Part shown: piece by piece, positions 52,995-62,649 of the stretch
How positions within the stretch are numbered: the stretch's first letter is position 1
Layout of the letters: every line of letters starts with the position of its first letter
Assembly (NCBI RefSeq): GCF_041820985.1
Contig: NZ_JBGUAU010000026.1
Span: 1-64,000, forward strand
Direction: 5' to 3'
Length of the DNA stretch: 64,000 nt
DNA from: Evansella sp041820985
Lineage (GTDB): Bacteria > Bacillota > Bacilli > Bacillales > Salisediminibacteriaceae
Position numbers and translations under genes: made by a program
Notes under the pieces: model-generated
Databases searched by the model: none
The model's input: only the letters and a program-made list of their open reading frames with translations
What the model was told of the DNA's origin: nothing

Positions 52995-53501
52995 TTACAG
53001 CGATTTATAATAAAAAACGGTAGAATCCAGTTCTCCATTTGCGGATTTAGCATAAAAAGGGATCTTACCAGCCTCTATAAAACCAATAGAAGAATAGAGG
53101 AGGTTCGAAGGGTCACCTTCTCTTGTATCAAGAACTAATAAAGTCTTCCCTTCTTGCTTTGCTCGTTCCTCTGCTCCATTCATCAGATAGCGACCAATAC
53201 CATTACGTCGGTAGTTTGGGTGCGTCATTAGCTTAGCAATTTCAGCTCTATGACTACCATTTTGTTTCGTGCATAATTGCAATTGTACAGAACCAGCTAT
53301 CTGATCATTTATTTTTGCGACAAACAAAATAACTTCAGGATTTACTACCTCTCTCCAGTACTTGTTAGCATCAGTTCGTTGCAGTGGTGGTAAAAATCCT
53401 ATCGACGCTCCCTCTTCTACGACTTGAATCAGAAGTTCCGATAACACATCTATGTATTTTTCAACGGAATCTATTTGTTCAATTGTCAAATTATTGATCA
53501 T
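52995..53501 (-). CDS. GNAT acetyltransferase
   Basis: About 168 residues. HRAEIAKLMTHPNYRRNGIG and RYLMNGAEERAKQEGKTLLV form the CoA-binding core; SNLLYSSIGFIEAGKIPFYA closes the domain. AAGGTGATG precedes ATG 53501. Confidence 0.87.
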   Translation of the reverse strand: MINNLTIEQIDSVEKYIDVLSELLIQVVEEGASIGFLPPLQRTDANKYWREVVNPEVILFVAKINDQIAGSVQLQLCTKQNGSHRAEIAKLMTHPNYRRNGIGRYLMNGAEERAKQEGKTLLVLDTREGDPSNLLYSSIGFIEAGKIPFYAKSANGELDSTVFYYKSL

Positions 53502-53625
53502 GAGAATCATCACCTTATCTATTTTTATTTTTCCAAGCAGAACCGTTTACGGAATCATTGAATATATAAAATAATCACCTTTCACCTCAAATCACTTTTC
53601 TTTCAGTGATATCAACATTCCAATC

Positions 53626-54111
53626 CTACTCCCAAGTCTCATCCAGCTTATCACTATAAAACTCAATGGCTCTTTTATACCTGTGGATCTCAGGGTCCTT
53701 TGTCGTATCTACCAGGCATTTGAGTAGTAACTCCATCGCTTTATCATGTTCTTTCAAATTATATAAGGTCATGGAATAGAACGTCTGCATTGCTCTATTA
53801 TTCGGAAATAGTTCCATTCCTTTTAAAAATGTGCTTTTTGACTTTTCATATTGTCCTAATGCTCTATATGTACTGCCTAATCCTAAGAACGCTCCTTCTA
53901 AATCCTTTTCTGGCAAACCAATCGTAATCGCGCTCTCATAGAAGGGCACTGCCTTCGCCTCTTCTCCTAACAAATCAAAACTCCAGGCACATTGGTAGTT
54001 AATGATAGAGTTATCAGGGAACTTCTCTACCAATCTAAAAAGTAATTCATTCGATTCTTTATGATTTCCCTTCCTTCGTAAATCAATGGCTTCTTTTAGC
54101 TTGTTTTCCAT
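53626..54111 (-). CDS. Tetratricopeptide-repeat protein
   Basis: About 161 residues with four TPR-like helical pairs, e.g. KGNHKESNELLFRLVEKFPD, YQCAWSFDLLGEEAKAVPFY, GLGSTYRALGQYEKSKSTFL and YSMTLYNLKEHDKAMELLLK. Soluble adaptor of unknown partner. ATG 54111 follows GAGGTG. It stands 32 bp behind the GNAT gene, likely one transcript. Confidence 0.87.
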   Translation of the reverse strand: MENKLKEAIDLRRKGNHKESNELLFRLVEKFPDNSIINYQCAWSFDLLGEEAKAVPFYESAITIGLPEKDLEGAFLGLGSTYRALGQYEKSKSTFLKGMELFPNNRAMQTFYSMTLYNLKEHDKAMELLLKCLVDTTKDPEIHRYKRAIEFYSDKLDETWE

Positions 54112-54143
54112 TTCGTTCACCTCTAATACTCTCTTCGTTACTT

Positions 54144-54590
54144 CTAAAACGAATACACAAACAATTCTTCTCCATCAACCAACTTTCCTGTATTGATAAA
54201 ACCGATTTTTTCATATACACGCTTTCCTTTACTATTCTCTGGGTCCGTAGATAAATAGATATCATTACAATCCTCTATTTTTTTCATTTCGGAAATGATA
54301 AGTTGAATTGCTTCTGTTCCATAGCCATTACCTTGAAATTTATAGTCAATCATAATCCTACAAAGCTCATAGTAGCCTTGTTGTTCCGCATAACCATACA
54401 TGGTAAAACCAATAATGATACCGTCTTTTTCAATTGCTTTTGTAGTCCATGTTTTCTCAAACTGAGCTTGAACTAATGACAAAGCATTAGACGCAACAAA
54501 CTCCTCAGAAATTGTAGGCAACTTCTTACTCGTCGATAAAAAAATAACCTCTAACCAATTCTCTTCAGTAATATCTATGAGTCTCATCAT
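54144..54590 (-). CDS. GNAT acetyltransferase, BltD/spermidine-type, paralogue 2
   Basis: 148 residues, by eye close to 90% identical to the protein at 34566-35009, including CRIMIDYKFQGNGYGTEAIQ; differences cluster at the start and end. AAGGAAG precedes the tandem ATGs. The similarity holds at DNA level too, so this is a fairly recent duplication. Confidence 0.87.
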   Translation of the reverse strand: MMRLIDITEENWLEVIFLSTSKKLPTISEEFVASNALSLVQAQFEKTWTTKAIEKDGIIIGFTMYGYAEQQGYYELCRIMIDYKFQGNGYGTEAIQLIISEMKKIEDCNDIYLSTDPENSKGKRVYEKIGFINTGKLVDGEELFVYSF

Positions 54591-54961
54591 CTAGCATCTT
54601 CCTTTTTTTTAGGATCTGTTATCATTCAATGTTGATTTTCACATCAGGTTAGTCGCTTGTAGCGGGTAACACTTCAGCCTATTTCGATTAATGTAATTAT
54701 TATTGATTATAAAATAAATATACAGTAGACACCATATTCTTGTACCAGTTCTGAATTTATCACAACAAAATAAATCAATGATACATTACAGGTCGCCACA
54801 TCAATAAAACATACTAAAAAAGTGGTTAAAAGACCTAGTTAATTTCTTCTATAATTTACAGTTTTCTCGGAGATAATGTAGTAAGATGATATTGTGAGAG
54901 TATAGAATTAGTTTACTTTTATATTATTATATCTACTTAATTTAAATAGTAGGAGATGAAA
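54591..54961. other. 371-bp intergenic region
   Basis: AT-rich region between divergent genes. It must hold the promoters of the leftward acetyltransferase gene and the GGDEF-EAL gene; I see no repeat or clear operator. Confidence 0.4.
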
Positions 54962-57900
54962 ATGACTACAATTCAAACAATCGGAGTACTTACACCAATA
55001 TTAGATGGTTTTTACAATGGTAATTTGCTACTCGGTATCTCTAAAAAGGCAAAAGAATATGATTGTAAGATAATAATTTTCGGTACATCTGCTAGAAATT
55101 ATTCTCATACATTTTCATCAGCTTATGTTGATGCTTGGATTGTTATTATGGATGCCGTCGACAATCAGTATATAGAAAATTTACGAAAAAAAGGCAAACC
55201 TATCATCGGGATTAATACAACTTTAGACTGTGACTACATAGTTTCCATAGATAATGAAAAGATGATGGATTTAGCCGTTCATCACCTCATTGAACACGGT
55301 CATGAACGAATAGCATATGTTGGAGATAATTATTTTTTTGATGCAAAAGAAAGGTTTACTTCATATTTAAGATCGTTAAAAAAACACAATATTGAATATG
55401 GCAAATCCTACTTTTATAATGCTTTGGAAAAAAGTCCTTTTGATATAGTAACAAATATGATTGATAATAAATTACCCTGTACTGCTATTATTTCAGTGAA
55501 TGATTTCGTTGCTCGCGAATTAGTTGATATGTTCCATCGATTTAATGTGAACGTTCCTAATGATGTTGCTATTATTGGATTTGACGATAGTCCAACTTCT
55601 GTAACAAGCAAGCCGTCATTAACAACCTTCCATCTTCCTATAAGAGAAATCGGTGAACAGGCAGTTAGTGCAATTATTAACCTTTCTGAAACAACCTCAG
55701 ACTCACATGATAACGGCCATTACATCAACAAATATATTAACGTTAACAAAATTATTAATGTAAAATCGAAGTTCATGTTAAGAGAAAGTTGTGGTTGTAA
55801 GATTGACTCCTCCAAAGAGATTACTGATGGTCCATCCGATACGATAAAACTTTTATCAAATATGATAGATCGTAATTTCAACTTGGGGCAGATGATGCAA
55901 GCAAGTAACTATAAGAATGTTTTAGACTTAAAATGGCTCATTCATACTCCTTTCCAAAAAGCCTTACTAGGATTATGGGATCCAAATGATGATAAACAAT
56001 TAAAAGTAAATAAGTACAACACAAATTTTGAAATTGGCAAATATGAAAATATTGCACTTGAAAATTGCTTACCAATAAATTTCCCTCCAAAAAAGACATT
56101 GTTCAATGAAGAGTTCATGGATGGAGAACACGCAATTATCATTATACCTATTGTTCAAGAAGACAAAGAACTAGGGGTTTTGGGGTTTGTTGGTTTACAG
56201 GACATTTTTACCTTTAGTCAACCTTTGAACACAACATATCAATTAGCAAATTTCTTTGGAGCAGCACTACTAAAAGAAGCAATGTATGAAGAAAACAAAT
56301 CATATTCTCATCAATTAGAGATAATTTCTAACATTATGTATGATGGCATATGGACACTAGACTATACTTCAAAGAAAATTTCCATCCGTGGAGGTATTAA
56401 TCATATTCTTGGATATTCATTTAATGGCTATGAAAGTACACTAAACGATATGTTTAATCTAATTCATCCCAAAGATCTATTGGCTGTTAAAAAAAGCTTC
56501 CAAAGTCATATCGAAGAAAATACTCCATTTGAAGTAGAATGTAGATTTCGCCACGCTGAAGGACATTTCATTTGGATGTATATTACCGGACAGACTCAGT
56601 ATGATCCTTTTGGAAACGCTTCAAAAGTATTAGGATCCATTATGGATATTTCTATCCGAAAAAAAAATGAAGAACGAATTAATGAACTAGCCTATTCTGA
56701 CAAATTAACTGGTTTGGCTAACCGATTTTATTTTGAAGAAAAATTGATTGAGATACTCGACGAAGCGAATAAGAACAAAGAGAAAGTAGCTTTATTTCTA
56801 TTTGATCTAGACCGATTTAAATTTATTAATGATAGTTACGGTCACCAAGCAGGAGACAGATTGCTCCGATATGTGGCAGAACGAGTTCGGTCTCTCACAA
56901 CTGAACAACAATTATTTGCTAGATTGGGTGGCGATGAGTTTGTCATAGTCATGCCAAATATTAAATCTATAGATAGCGCTTACCTTTTCGGATCAAAGTT
57001 AGTTACTTGCCTGAGTGAACCATTTATTGATGATGAGAGAGAATATCTTATTTCGAGTAGCATTGGGATTAGTTTACACCCTGATGACAGCAAAGATGCG
57101 GAAACAATGATGCTACATGCAGACTTAGCTATGTATCATGCAAAATCACTTGGTAGGAATCGCCTTCAACTATTTAATGAGCAGATGCGAAACAACAATT
57201 CTCAACAATTAAACTTTGAATACAGACTCCAAAAAGCCATTGATAAAAGGGAGTTTACTATTCAATACCAACCTATATATGAATTTTCTACAGGTAAATA
57301 TATTGGGGTTGAAGCATTATTACGTTGGGAATCTCCAGAACTAGGATTAGTGAACCCTCAGGAGTTTATACCATTTGCAGAAAAGACTGGGTTCATTATA
57401 CCTATTGGAGAATTCGTTCTTCGAGAAGCGTGCTTTTTAAAGCAGTTATTAAATGCTAATGATCTTCCATTTGTAAAAGTTTTTATAAAAATTTCATCAA
57501 AACAATTAAATCATGTTAACTTTGTCTCTCGAGTTGAGAAGATAATAAATGAGATAGGCTGTAGTCCTGAAGATTTCTTTTTTGAAATGACAGAATCAAC
57601 GATGATGGATGATACTACCCTCATTTCAAGAAATATAAAAAAACTTATTAACCTCGGGCTAACTTTTACGATGGATGATTTTGGTACAGGCTATTCATCC
57701 CTCTCGCTTCTAAAAAATTTACCTGTACAAATAATTAAAATCAATAAATCTTTTATTGATAATATCGCTACAGACCACAGGGACCGAGCCATAGTAAAAT
57801 CTATAACTGACATGGCACATACAATGTCTCTAAAAATTGTTGCAGATGGGATAGAAACAGTAGCACAAGTGGATATTCTAAAAGAATTAAATGTCAATTA

Positions 57901-57979
57901 TGCTCAAGGTTTAAGAATTGGTCAACCATTAGCAAACGAAAATGTAATTCGATGGTTCCACTCCAAATCTAACAGATAA
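54962..57979 (+). CDS. LacI-like sensor-PAS-GGDEF-EAL cyclic-di-GMP protein
   Basis: About 1005 residues, no signal or membrane helix, so cytosolic. Order: periplasmic-binding/LacI-type sensor without DNA-binding helices (about 1-280; HHLIEHGHERIAYVGDNYFF, PNDVAIIGFDDSPTSV), a linker/GAF-like stretch, PAS (about 455-570), GGDEF (about 580-735) and EAL (about 755-1000). GGDEF is intact near 656 but no RxxD I-site precedes it. In EAL the EALLRW and DDFGTGYSS motifs are kept, but the usual Asn of VNLS is Lys (IKIS), KID is KIN and AEG is ADG. Diguanylate cyclase activity is likely; phosphodiesterase activity is doubtful. ATG 54962 suits the GGAG site. Confidence 0.88.
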   Translation: MTTIQTIGVLTPILDGFYNGNLLLGISKKAKEYDCKIIIFGTSARNYSHTFSSAYVDAWIVIMDAVDNQYIENLRKKGKPIIGINTTLDCDYIVSIDNEKMMDLAVHHLIEHGHERIAYVGDNYFFDAKERFTSYLRSLKKHNIEYGKSYFYNALEKSPFDIVTNMIDNKLPCTAIISVNDFVARELVDMFHRFNVNVPNDVAIIGFDDSPTSVTSKPSLTTFHLPIREIGEQAVSAIINLSETTSDSHDNGHYINKYINVNKIINVKSKFMLRESCGCKIDSSKEITDGPSDTIKLLSNMIDRNFNLGQMMQASNYKNVLDLKWLIHTPFQKALLGLWDPNDDKQLKVNKYNTNFEIGKYENIALENCLPINFPPKKTLFNEEFMDGEHAIIIIPIVQEDKELGVLGFVGLQDIFTFSQPLNTTYQLANFFGAALLKEAMYEENKSYSHQLEIISNIMYDGIWTLDYTSKKISIRGGINHILGYSFNGYESTLNDMFNLIHPKDLLAVKKSFQSHIEENTPFEVECRFRHAEGHFIWMYITGQTQYDPFGNASKVLGSIMDISIRKKNEERINELAYSDKLTGLANRFYFEEKLIEILDEANKNKEKVALFLFDLDRFKFINDSYGHQAGDRLLRYVAERVRSLTTEQQLFARLGGDEFVIVMPNIKSIDSAYLFGSKLVTCLSEPFIDDEREYLISSSIGISLHPDDSKDAETMMLHADLAMYHAKSLGRNRLQLFNEQMRNNNSQQLNFEYRLQKAIDKREFTIQYQPIYEFSTGKYIGVEALLRWESPELGLVNPQEFIPFAEKTGFIIPIGEFVLREACFLKQLLNANDLPFVKVFIKISSKQLNHVNFVSRVEKIINEIGCSPEDFFFEMTESTMMDDTTLISRNIKKLINLGLTFTMDDFGTGYSSLSLLKNLPVQIIKINKSFIDNIATDHRDRAIVKSITDMAHTMSLKIVADGIETVAQVDILKELNVNYAQGLRIGQPLANENVIRWFHSKSNR

Positions 57980-58230
57980 TCTTTTAGCAAGTGTTTCGTT
58001 ATTTTATATAAATGATAGATAAGAATAGAGTGAAAGCTAGTCGAGATCAGGTTTCTCTTGTCCAATTATTCATATATATATCGACTATCATAAATGTAAA
58101 AAGACGGATATAAAAAATATAGGGGAGGTGTTCCTTAGTATTTATTGAATGAAGATTCGTTTTTTGATCAATATGTTAACTTTTATGGAAATGGAAAGTA
58201 CCTACATTTTTTTACAACAGAGGAGAAGCT

Positions 58231-60306
58231 ATGAAGAACCTAATACAAAAGTGGATTAACAAATCGAAAAATTGGATTCATCTTATTTGGACAAAGATAA
58301 ATAAAAAATATAACGAAAAATCATCATATCTGGACAAAATATCATTAGGTAAGAATGTTTCACTAAAATGGAGGCTTGTTACTTTTTTTATTTTATTTAG
58401 TATAATACCCAGTATCATCATAGCAAGTTTTGTCTTTAACATATCTCGTAATGCAATAGAAGAACAAGTGTCTAATATGAATTCAGACATATCGAATTTG
58501 ATTACACATAGTGTTGATCGAATTATTACTGAAACAGAAACGAGCACCTTAATTGCTATTTCGAATCAAGAGTTTATTAATACAATCTCTGAAGAAGAGT
58601 TTGATAATTCTGCTCATTCACAGGCATCGCGAATTGCAGAAAGAACGGTAGTATCTATTAAGTTTACCAATCCAAATATTAATCAGATGTTCTTTGTTAG
58701 AAATGATGGTAGGGTTTTAGTTAGAGAAGATGCAGATGATGTTAACTTTAACAGAGACGAACTCTTAGGCTCCGAACTTCATGATGAAATTATGGGAAGT
58801 AATGAGTCGATATGGTTACCTGGATATAAAGATGATATGGATAATGTTTATGTTTTTCGACCGTTACGTGATTATACGAGTAGAGTTTTTGGATTTATGA
58901 CCATAACGGTTGACCGTAGTGCTTTTTCAGAAGTTTTTGCTTTAGCAAATGAAAGCTCTAGTATCATAAATATTGTGGATAGCAATAACCAAGTTGTGGT
59001 GAGTTCGGATGAAGATAATATTGGGAAAAGCCTTGATACTTCTCTTGAATTGTCTAATAAAGATAATCTAGTAACAATAAATAGTACATCTAACAATTGG
59101 GATGTTATCATTTCAACTCCTAGATCCGTGCTAATGAAAGATATAAATAATGTCATATCTCTTGTTTATGTTATAGTTGGTCTTTTAGTTATTATCGCAA
59201 TTATTTCTGGTTTATTTATAACATCTGGACTGACAAAACCAATTTACAGAATTAGAGATTTGATGAAAAATGCGGAAGATGGACACTTATATGTACGGAC
59301 AGACTATACTAATAACAATGAAATCGGTCAGTTAGGCCAAAGTTTTAACAATATGCTAGAAAATATTACAAGTATTATACAAGAAAATAAAAAAGTATCA
59401 CTCTACGCATTAAACAGCTCTGAGCAAATGAAAAAGATTTCAATTGAATCATCCGATGTTGCAAATCAAATTGCAGCTGCAATTGATGAAATGGCACATG
59501 GTGCTATGAAGCAAGTCGATGATGCTGAACATACAAGTAAAGAAATGAAAGGATTATCAACTGAGATTCAAGAAGTTACGGCAACTGTCCAAAATGTATC
59601 TACTTCTATATCAAAAACAAATCAGCTGAGTAATGATTCAATACTTAAAATGGATGATTTAACAAGTATTAATCATGAAGTTGGAGATAACATTACTCAA
59701 ATTGATCACACGGTTGTTCAGCTTCTCAAAGATGTTAATGGTATTAAAAGTATCGTCAAGTTGATTAAAGAGATAAGTGATCAAACAAACCTCCTCTCTT
59801 TAAATGCTGCTATTGAAGCAGCTAGGGCTGGAGAAAGTGGAAAAGGGTTTTCAGTAGTTGCCCAAGAAGTTAGAAAGCTCGCGAATCAATCTAAACAATC
59901 TACGATAAGAATTGATGCAATCATTGAAAATATATTGGCTCAAACAGAAAACTCTGTATCCCTAGTAAAAACATCAAGAAATTTATTTAATCAACAAACA
60001 ACATCAATACAATCTACAAGGTCTTCTTTTGAAGAAATCATTAATGACACTAGCGTTATCGGTAACGAAATTCAATTAATTGAGAGTGCTATCCAGCGAA
60101 TCAATGTTAGGAAAACCGAGGTTGAGAACTCCATTACGGAAATGGTTAAGGTTGCTGAGGATAGTTCCGCTACAACGGAAGAAGTAACAGCAACAACCGA
60201 AAATCAAGCTGTTTCAGCAACTAAATTAGGAGAAATTTCAGAAGAACTATCTAGTATCATGATTGACATGGAAAAAGTACTCGATAAATTTAAATTGGCA
60301 GAATAA
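58231..60306 (+). CDS. Methyl-accepting chemotaxis protein with dCache-type sensor
   Basis: 691 residues. A long basic N-terminal cytoplasmic part, helix 1 (about 50-72), outer dCache-like sensor (about 75-305), helix 2 (VYVIVGLLVIIAIISGLFIT), HAMP (TKPIYRIRDLMKNAEDGHLY) and the signalling coil with hairpin LLSLNAAIEAARAGESGKGF. AGGAG precedes the ATG. Ligand unknown. It lies 250 bp behind the GGDEF-EAL gene and is followed by its own terminator. Confidence 0.93.
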   Translation: MKNLIQKWINKSKNWIHLIWTKINKKYNEKSSYLDKISLGKNVSLKWRLVTFFILFSIIPSIIIASFVFNISRNAIEEQVSNMNSDISNLITHSVDRIITETETSTLIAISNQEFINTISEEEFDNSAHSQASRIAERTVVSIKFTNPNINQMFFVRNDGRVLVREDADDVNFNRDELLGSELHDEIMGSNESIWLPGYKDDMDNVYVFRPLRDYTSRVFGFMTITVDRSAFSEVFALANESSSIINIVDSNNQVVVSSDEDNIGKSLDTSLELSNKDNLVTINSTSNNWDVIISTPRSVLMKDINNVISLVYVIVGLLVIIAIISGLFITSGLTKPIYRIRDLMKNAEDGHLYVRTDYTNNNEIGQLGQSFNNMLENITSIIQENKKVSLYALNSSEQMKKISIESSDVANQIAAAIDEMAHGAMKQVDDAEHTSKEMKGLSTEIQEVTATVQNVSTSISKTNQLSNDSILKMDDLTSINHEVGDNITQIDHTVVQLLKDVNGIKSIVKLIKEISDQTNLLSLNAAIEAARAGESGKGFSVVAQEVRKLANQSKQSTIRIDAIIENILAQTENSVSLVKTSRNLFNQQTTSIQSTRSSFEEIINDTSVIGNEIQLIESAIQRINVRKTEVENSITEMVKVAEDSSATTEEVTATTENQAVSATKLGEISEELSSIMIDMEKVLDKFKLAE

Positions 60307-60348
60307 AAGAAGAAAAAGGAATAAATCGAAAAATAGTAAAGATAAGGA

Positions 60349-60386
60349 AAGTCTCAACTAACGGTGTCTTGCGTTAGTTGAGACTT
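60349..60386 (+). terminator. Strong hairpin behind the chemoreceptor gene
   Basis: Perfect 15-bp arms AAGTCTCAACTAACG (60349-60363) and CGTTAGTTGAGACTT (60372-60386). The T-run after it is poor, but position and stability fit a terminator. Confidence 0.75.
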
Positions 60387-60484
60387 CAATAGTTTGAGTG
60401 TGCTTTCTCGTTAGGATAAGTTTTCTATATTTATAAATATCTTTGGCCAAAAGCGTCTATCTTTAGGTAGGCCCTCTATATCAC

Positions 60485-60526
60485 AAAAAAATCTTTGCTT
60501 GAACTTACTTAAGCAAAGATTTTTTT
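60485..60526. terminator. Rho-independent terminator, bidirectional
   Basis: AAAAAATCTTTGCTT and AAGCAAAGATTTTTT with a 10-bp loop. It stands between the chemoreceptor and the remnant at 60712. Both strands have a T-run. Confidence 0.85.
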
Positions 60527-60711
60527 CATTGATATGAAGTAAAGTTTCAACTTGCAACCGATATGTACTTGTCCCCTTAATCCTTTTTCCTTTGCATAAT
60601 AGTACAAAAGTGGTAAAACAAAGAATCGCCTCCGTTTACACTTACCTCTTTTGTTTACACACTGCGCTATTTTGAATAATAAATTTCTCTTTATTCCGGT
60701 TAAATTAAACC

Positions 60712-60835
60712 TCATTTGGTTCTTTTCCCCATCCACGAACTAACATCACGCCACTTAAGTCTCTTTGCAGAAATCCAGCTATTAGCACCAGAAGTAAAAT
60801 CATTTGGTTCCCAATCATCATTATCAACCCAAGAA
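60712..60835 (-). pseudogene. C-terminal remnant of an unknown gene
   Basis: Minus strand reads SWVDNDDWEPNDFTSGANSW, ISAKRLKWRDVSSWMGKRTK and a stop, without a start; a dispersed repeat copy cuts it on the 5' side. I cannot name the family. The remaining parts of 60527-61024 have no supported gene. Confidence 0.4.
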
Positions 60836-60862
60836 GCAGTGGTAACGGTTCTTGCTGCTCCC
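60832..60862 (+). repeat. Dispersed hairpin repeat, degenerate copy 10
   Basis: GAAGCAGTGGTAACGGTTCT then TGCTGCTCCC. It lies at the broken edge of the remnant 60712-60835. Confidence 0.65.
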
Positions 60863-61024
60863 TGCGTTTCATTGTACGAAAGAAAAAAGATAGCACCACA
60901 GTTTTTGTGGTTAACGGATTTACTTTAGAGGTGCAAAACGGCAAATCACAGACGAATTCACACGTAAATCACATAACTTTCACAACCGAAATCACAGTAT
61001 CATTCGCATATTAAAAAGGTATGA

Positions 61025-61785
61025 AGAATCACCTCTCTACCTATTTTCGAAAAGAAAATAGAAAATCAGTTAGACGTTCCTCACAATGAACTTCATGATC
61101 AAATGCCACTTCACCCTACATGGGGTGTGAAGAAAAATAGTGAAGGAAAAAATGTGTTTTGGTATGGATATAAAGGCCATTTGGCTGTGGATACCAAATC
61201 TCAATTTATCCTCCATTCCATGATTTCTTCTGGTAGCTTAAACGATGGAAAAGGAGCTATCCCTTTACTAAAGGGGATAGAGAGCAACTTTCCAGATCTT
61301 AGGATAATCTTTGCACTAATGGATGCAGGTTATGATTATGATGCCATTTATGAACAAGTCCATCGAATGAAGGGCTACTCCATCATTGCTTATAATAAAA
61401 AGAATGAATCAGAACCAATTGGGTTTGATCAACATTTTGCACCAACCTGTGTACGGGAACATTCCTATCGATATGATAGTTTTGATGGAAAGTACCAAAC
61501 ATTAAAATATACTCGCCCGAAAAAGTGTATTGTTTGCCCACTAGCAGATGATTCACTATGTCAAAAGGTTTACAAAATAAAAATAGAATCAGATTTACGG
61601 CGTTACAGTGCCCCAGCACGAGGTTCCGTCTCTTGGAAGGAACTATTCAAGGAACGTGCTCTGTTGAACGTGTTATTGGTTATTTAAAAGAGTTCTTTCA
61701 GTTGAATAATGTAAGATACCGAACTGGAGAACGAGCAAAAGTACATTTTAACTTAGTTACCATGGTATACAATGGTATGGTATGA
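61025..61785 (+). pseudogene. DDE transposase gene, 5'-truncated and frameshifted
   Basis: Frame 1 from about 61025 gives LPIFEKKIENQLDVPHNELH, FWYGYKGHLAVDTKSQFILH, the DDE Asp in FALMDAGYDYDAIYEQVHRM and a Cys-rich KCIVCPLADDSLCQ. A one-base loss near 61660 moves the end, SVERVIGYLKEFFQLNNVRY with the catalytic Glu, to another frame ending at 61785. It resembles IS1182/IS5-type DDE transposases; the N-terminal ~150 residues are missing and I see no terminal inverted repeats. Not functional. Confidence 0.75.
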
Positions 61786-61904
61786 GACTTGCAAGGAAAC
61801 AATCTAACTCTCATTCAGTAGCAGCATAATTTTTTAAATTGGCATTTTCTATCATTCTGGAAGTGTCAGCTTTTTTAAAACAGTGAATTATGAAATTGGT
61901 TCAC

Positions 61905-62324
61905 TTAATAAAACAAACTAATTGTCTTATTAAAAATAATCCATTCATCTAAAATCTCTTGAGTTGCTTCTTCCTTATTGTTCATTCTCTGCTGTCTAAA
62001 GAATTTTCGAAACGCTACTTGCAATGCTTTACAAAAATTATGGAAGGAAAACTCATAAACTTCATGAATATGATGATGTTTGGTTTCAATTCTTAATTCT
62101 TTTCCATTTCTCTTAAACGTATAGTATGTCATCGCTTCATTACCATCTACTGCAAAAGAGTGTATTTCCCCATTTAGCATAGATGATAGATCAGAAAAAA
62201 ATTCTGCTAATACCATTTCACTAATTCCTACTCGAAAGGAAAACAACTGCTCATCTCCTTCTACTTCAAACATCACATAACCATATTCATCAATTTCAGC
62301 ATTTGATTTATAAACAAAATACAT
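61905..62324 (-). CDS. Hypothetical soluble protein (139 aa)
   Basis: YGYVMFEVEGDEQLFSFRVG, MLNGEIHSFAVDGNEAMTYY, HHHIHEVYEFSFHNFCKALQ. Beta-strands followed by a helical end; no signal peptide. AAGGATG precedes the ATG. I recognise no named family. Confidence 0.65.
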   Translation of the reverse strand: MYFVYKSNAEIDEYGYVMFEVEGDEQLFSFRVGISEMVLAEFFSDLSSMLNGEIHSFAVDGNEAMTYYTFKRNGKELRIETKHHHIHEVYEFSFHNFCKALQVAFRKFFRQQRMNNKEEATQEILDEWIIFNKTISLFY

Positions 62325-62395
62325 CTCTTAAATCATCCTTTTTATTTCACTATCCTACACTCATAGTTTAACATTAATTTCCTTTTTACTGACAT

Positions 62396-62424
62396 AAAAA
62401 AGGCATTCCTTGTTAAAGAAATGC
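62396..62424 (-). terminator. Rho-independent terminator
   Basis: Minus strand GCATTTCTT-TAAC-AAGGAATGC followed by CTTTTTT, 25 bp behind the small membrane gene ending at 62449. Confidence 0.7.
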
Positions 62425-62448
62425 ACCCGTTTGTTGAATATTTTAGTA

Positions 62449-62649
62449 CTATTTTATATTTTGTTTACGTTCTTGTTTTGCTTGTTTTTTATAAAATAGA
62501 CTTAAAATAATTGCAATCAAAAACCCCAAAGAGTAAACGATATCTTTTATAAAACTATCGAAAGAAAACAAGATTGACAAGATTGAAAACACAAATAATA
62601 TACCACTAAGAACCAAAAAGGCTGTGGTTCTTTTTTCACTTGATTTCAA
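62449..62649 (-). CDS. Small membrane protein (66 aa)
   Basis: Starts at TTG 62649 (KSSEKRTTAFLV), 4-5 bp behind a strong GGAGGTGG; the longer open frame to 62700 would contain that site. Two hydrophobic segments (AFLVLSGILFVFSILSILF and IVYSLGFLIAIILSLFY) and a basic end. Unknown family. Confidence 0.6.
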   Translation of the reverse strand: MKSSEKRTTAFLVLSGILFVFSILSILFSFDSFIKDIVYSLGFLIAIILSLFYKKQAKQERKQNIK

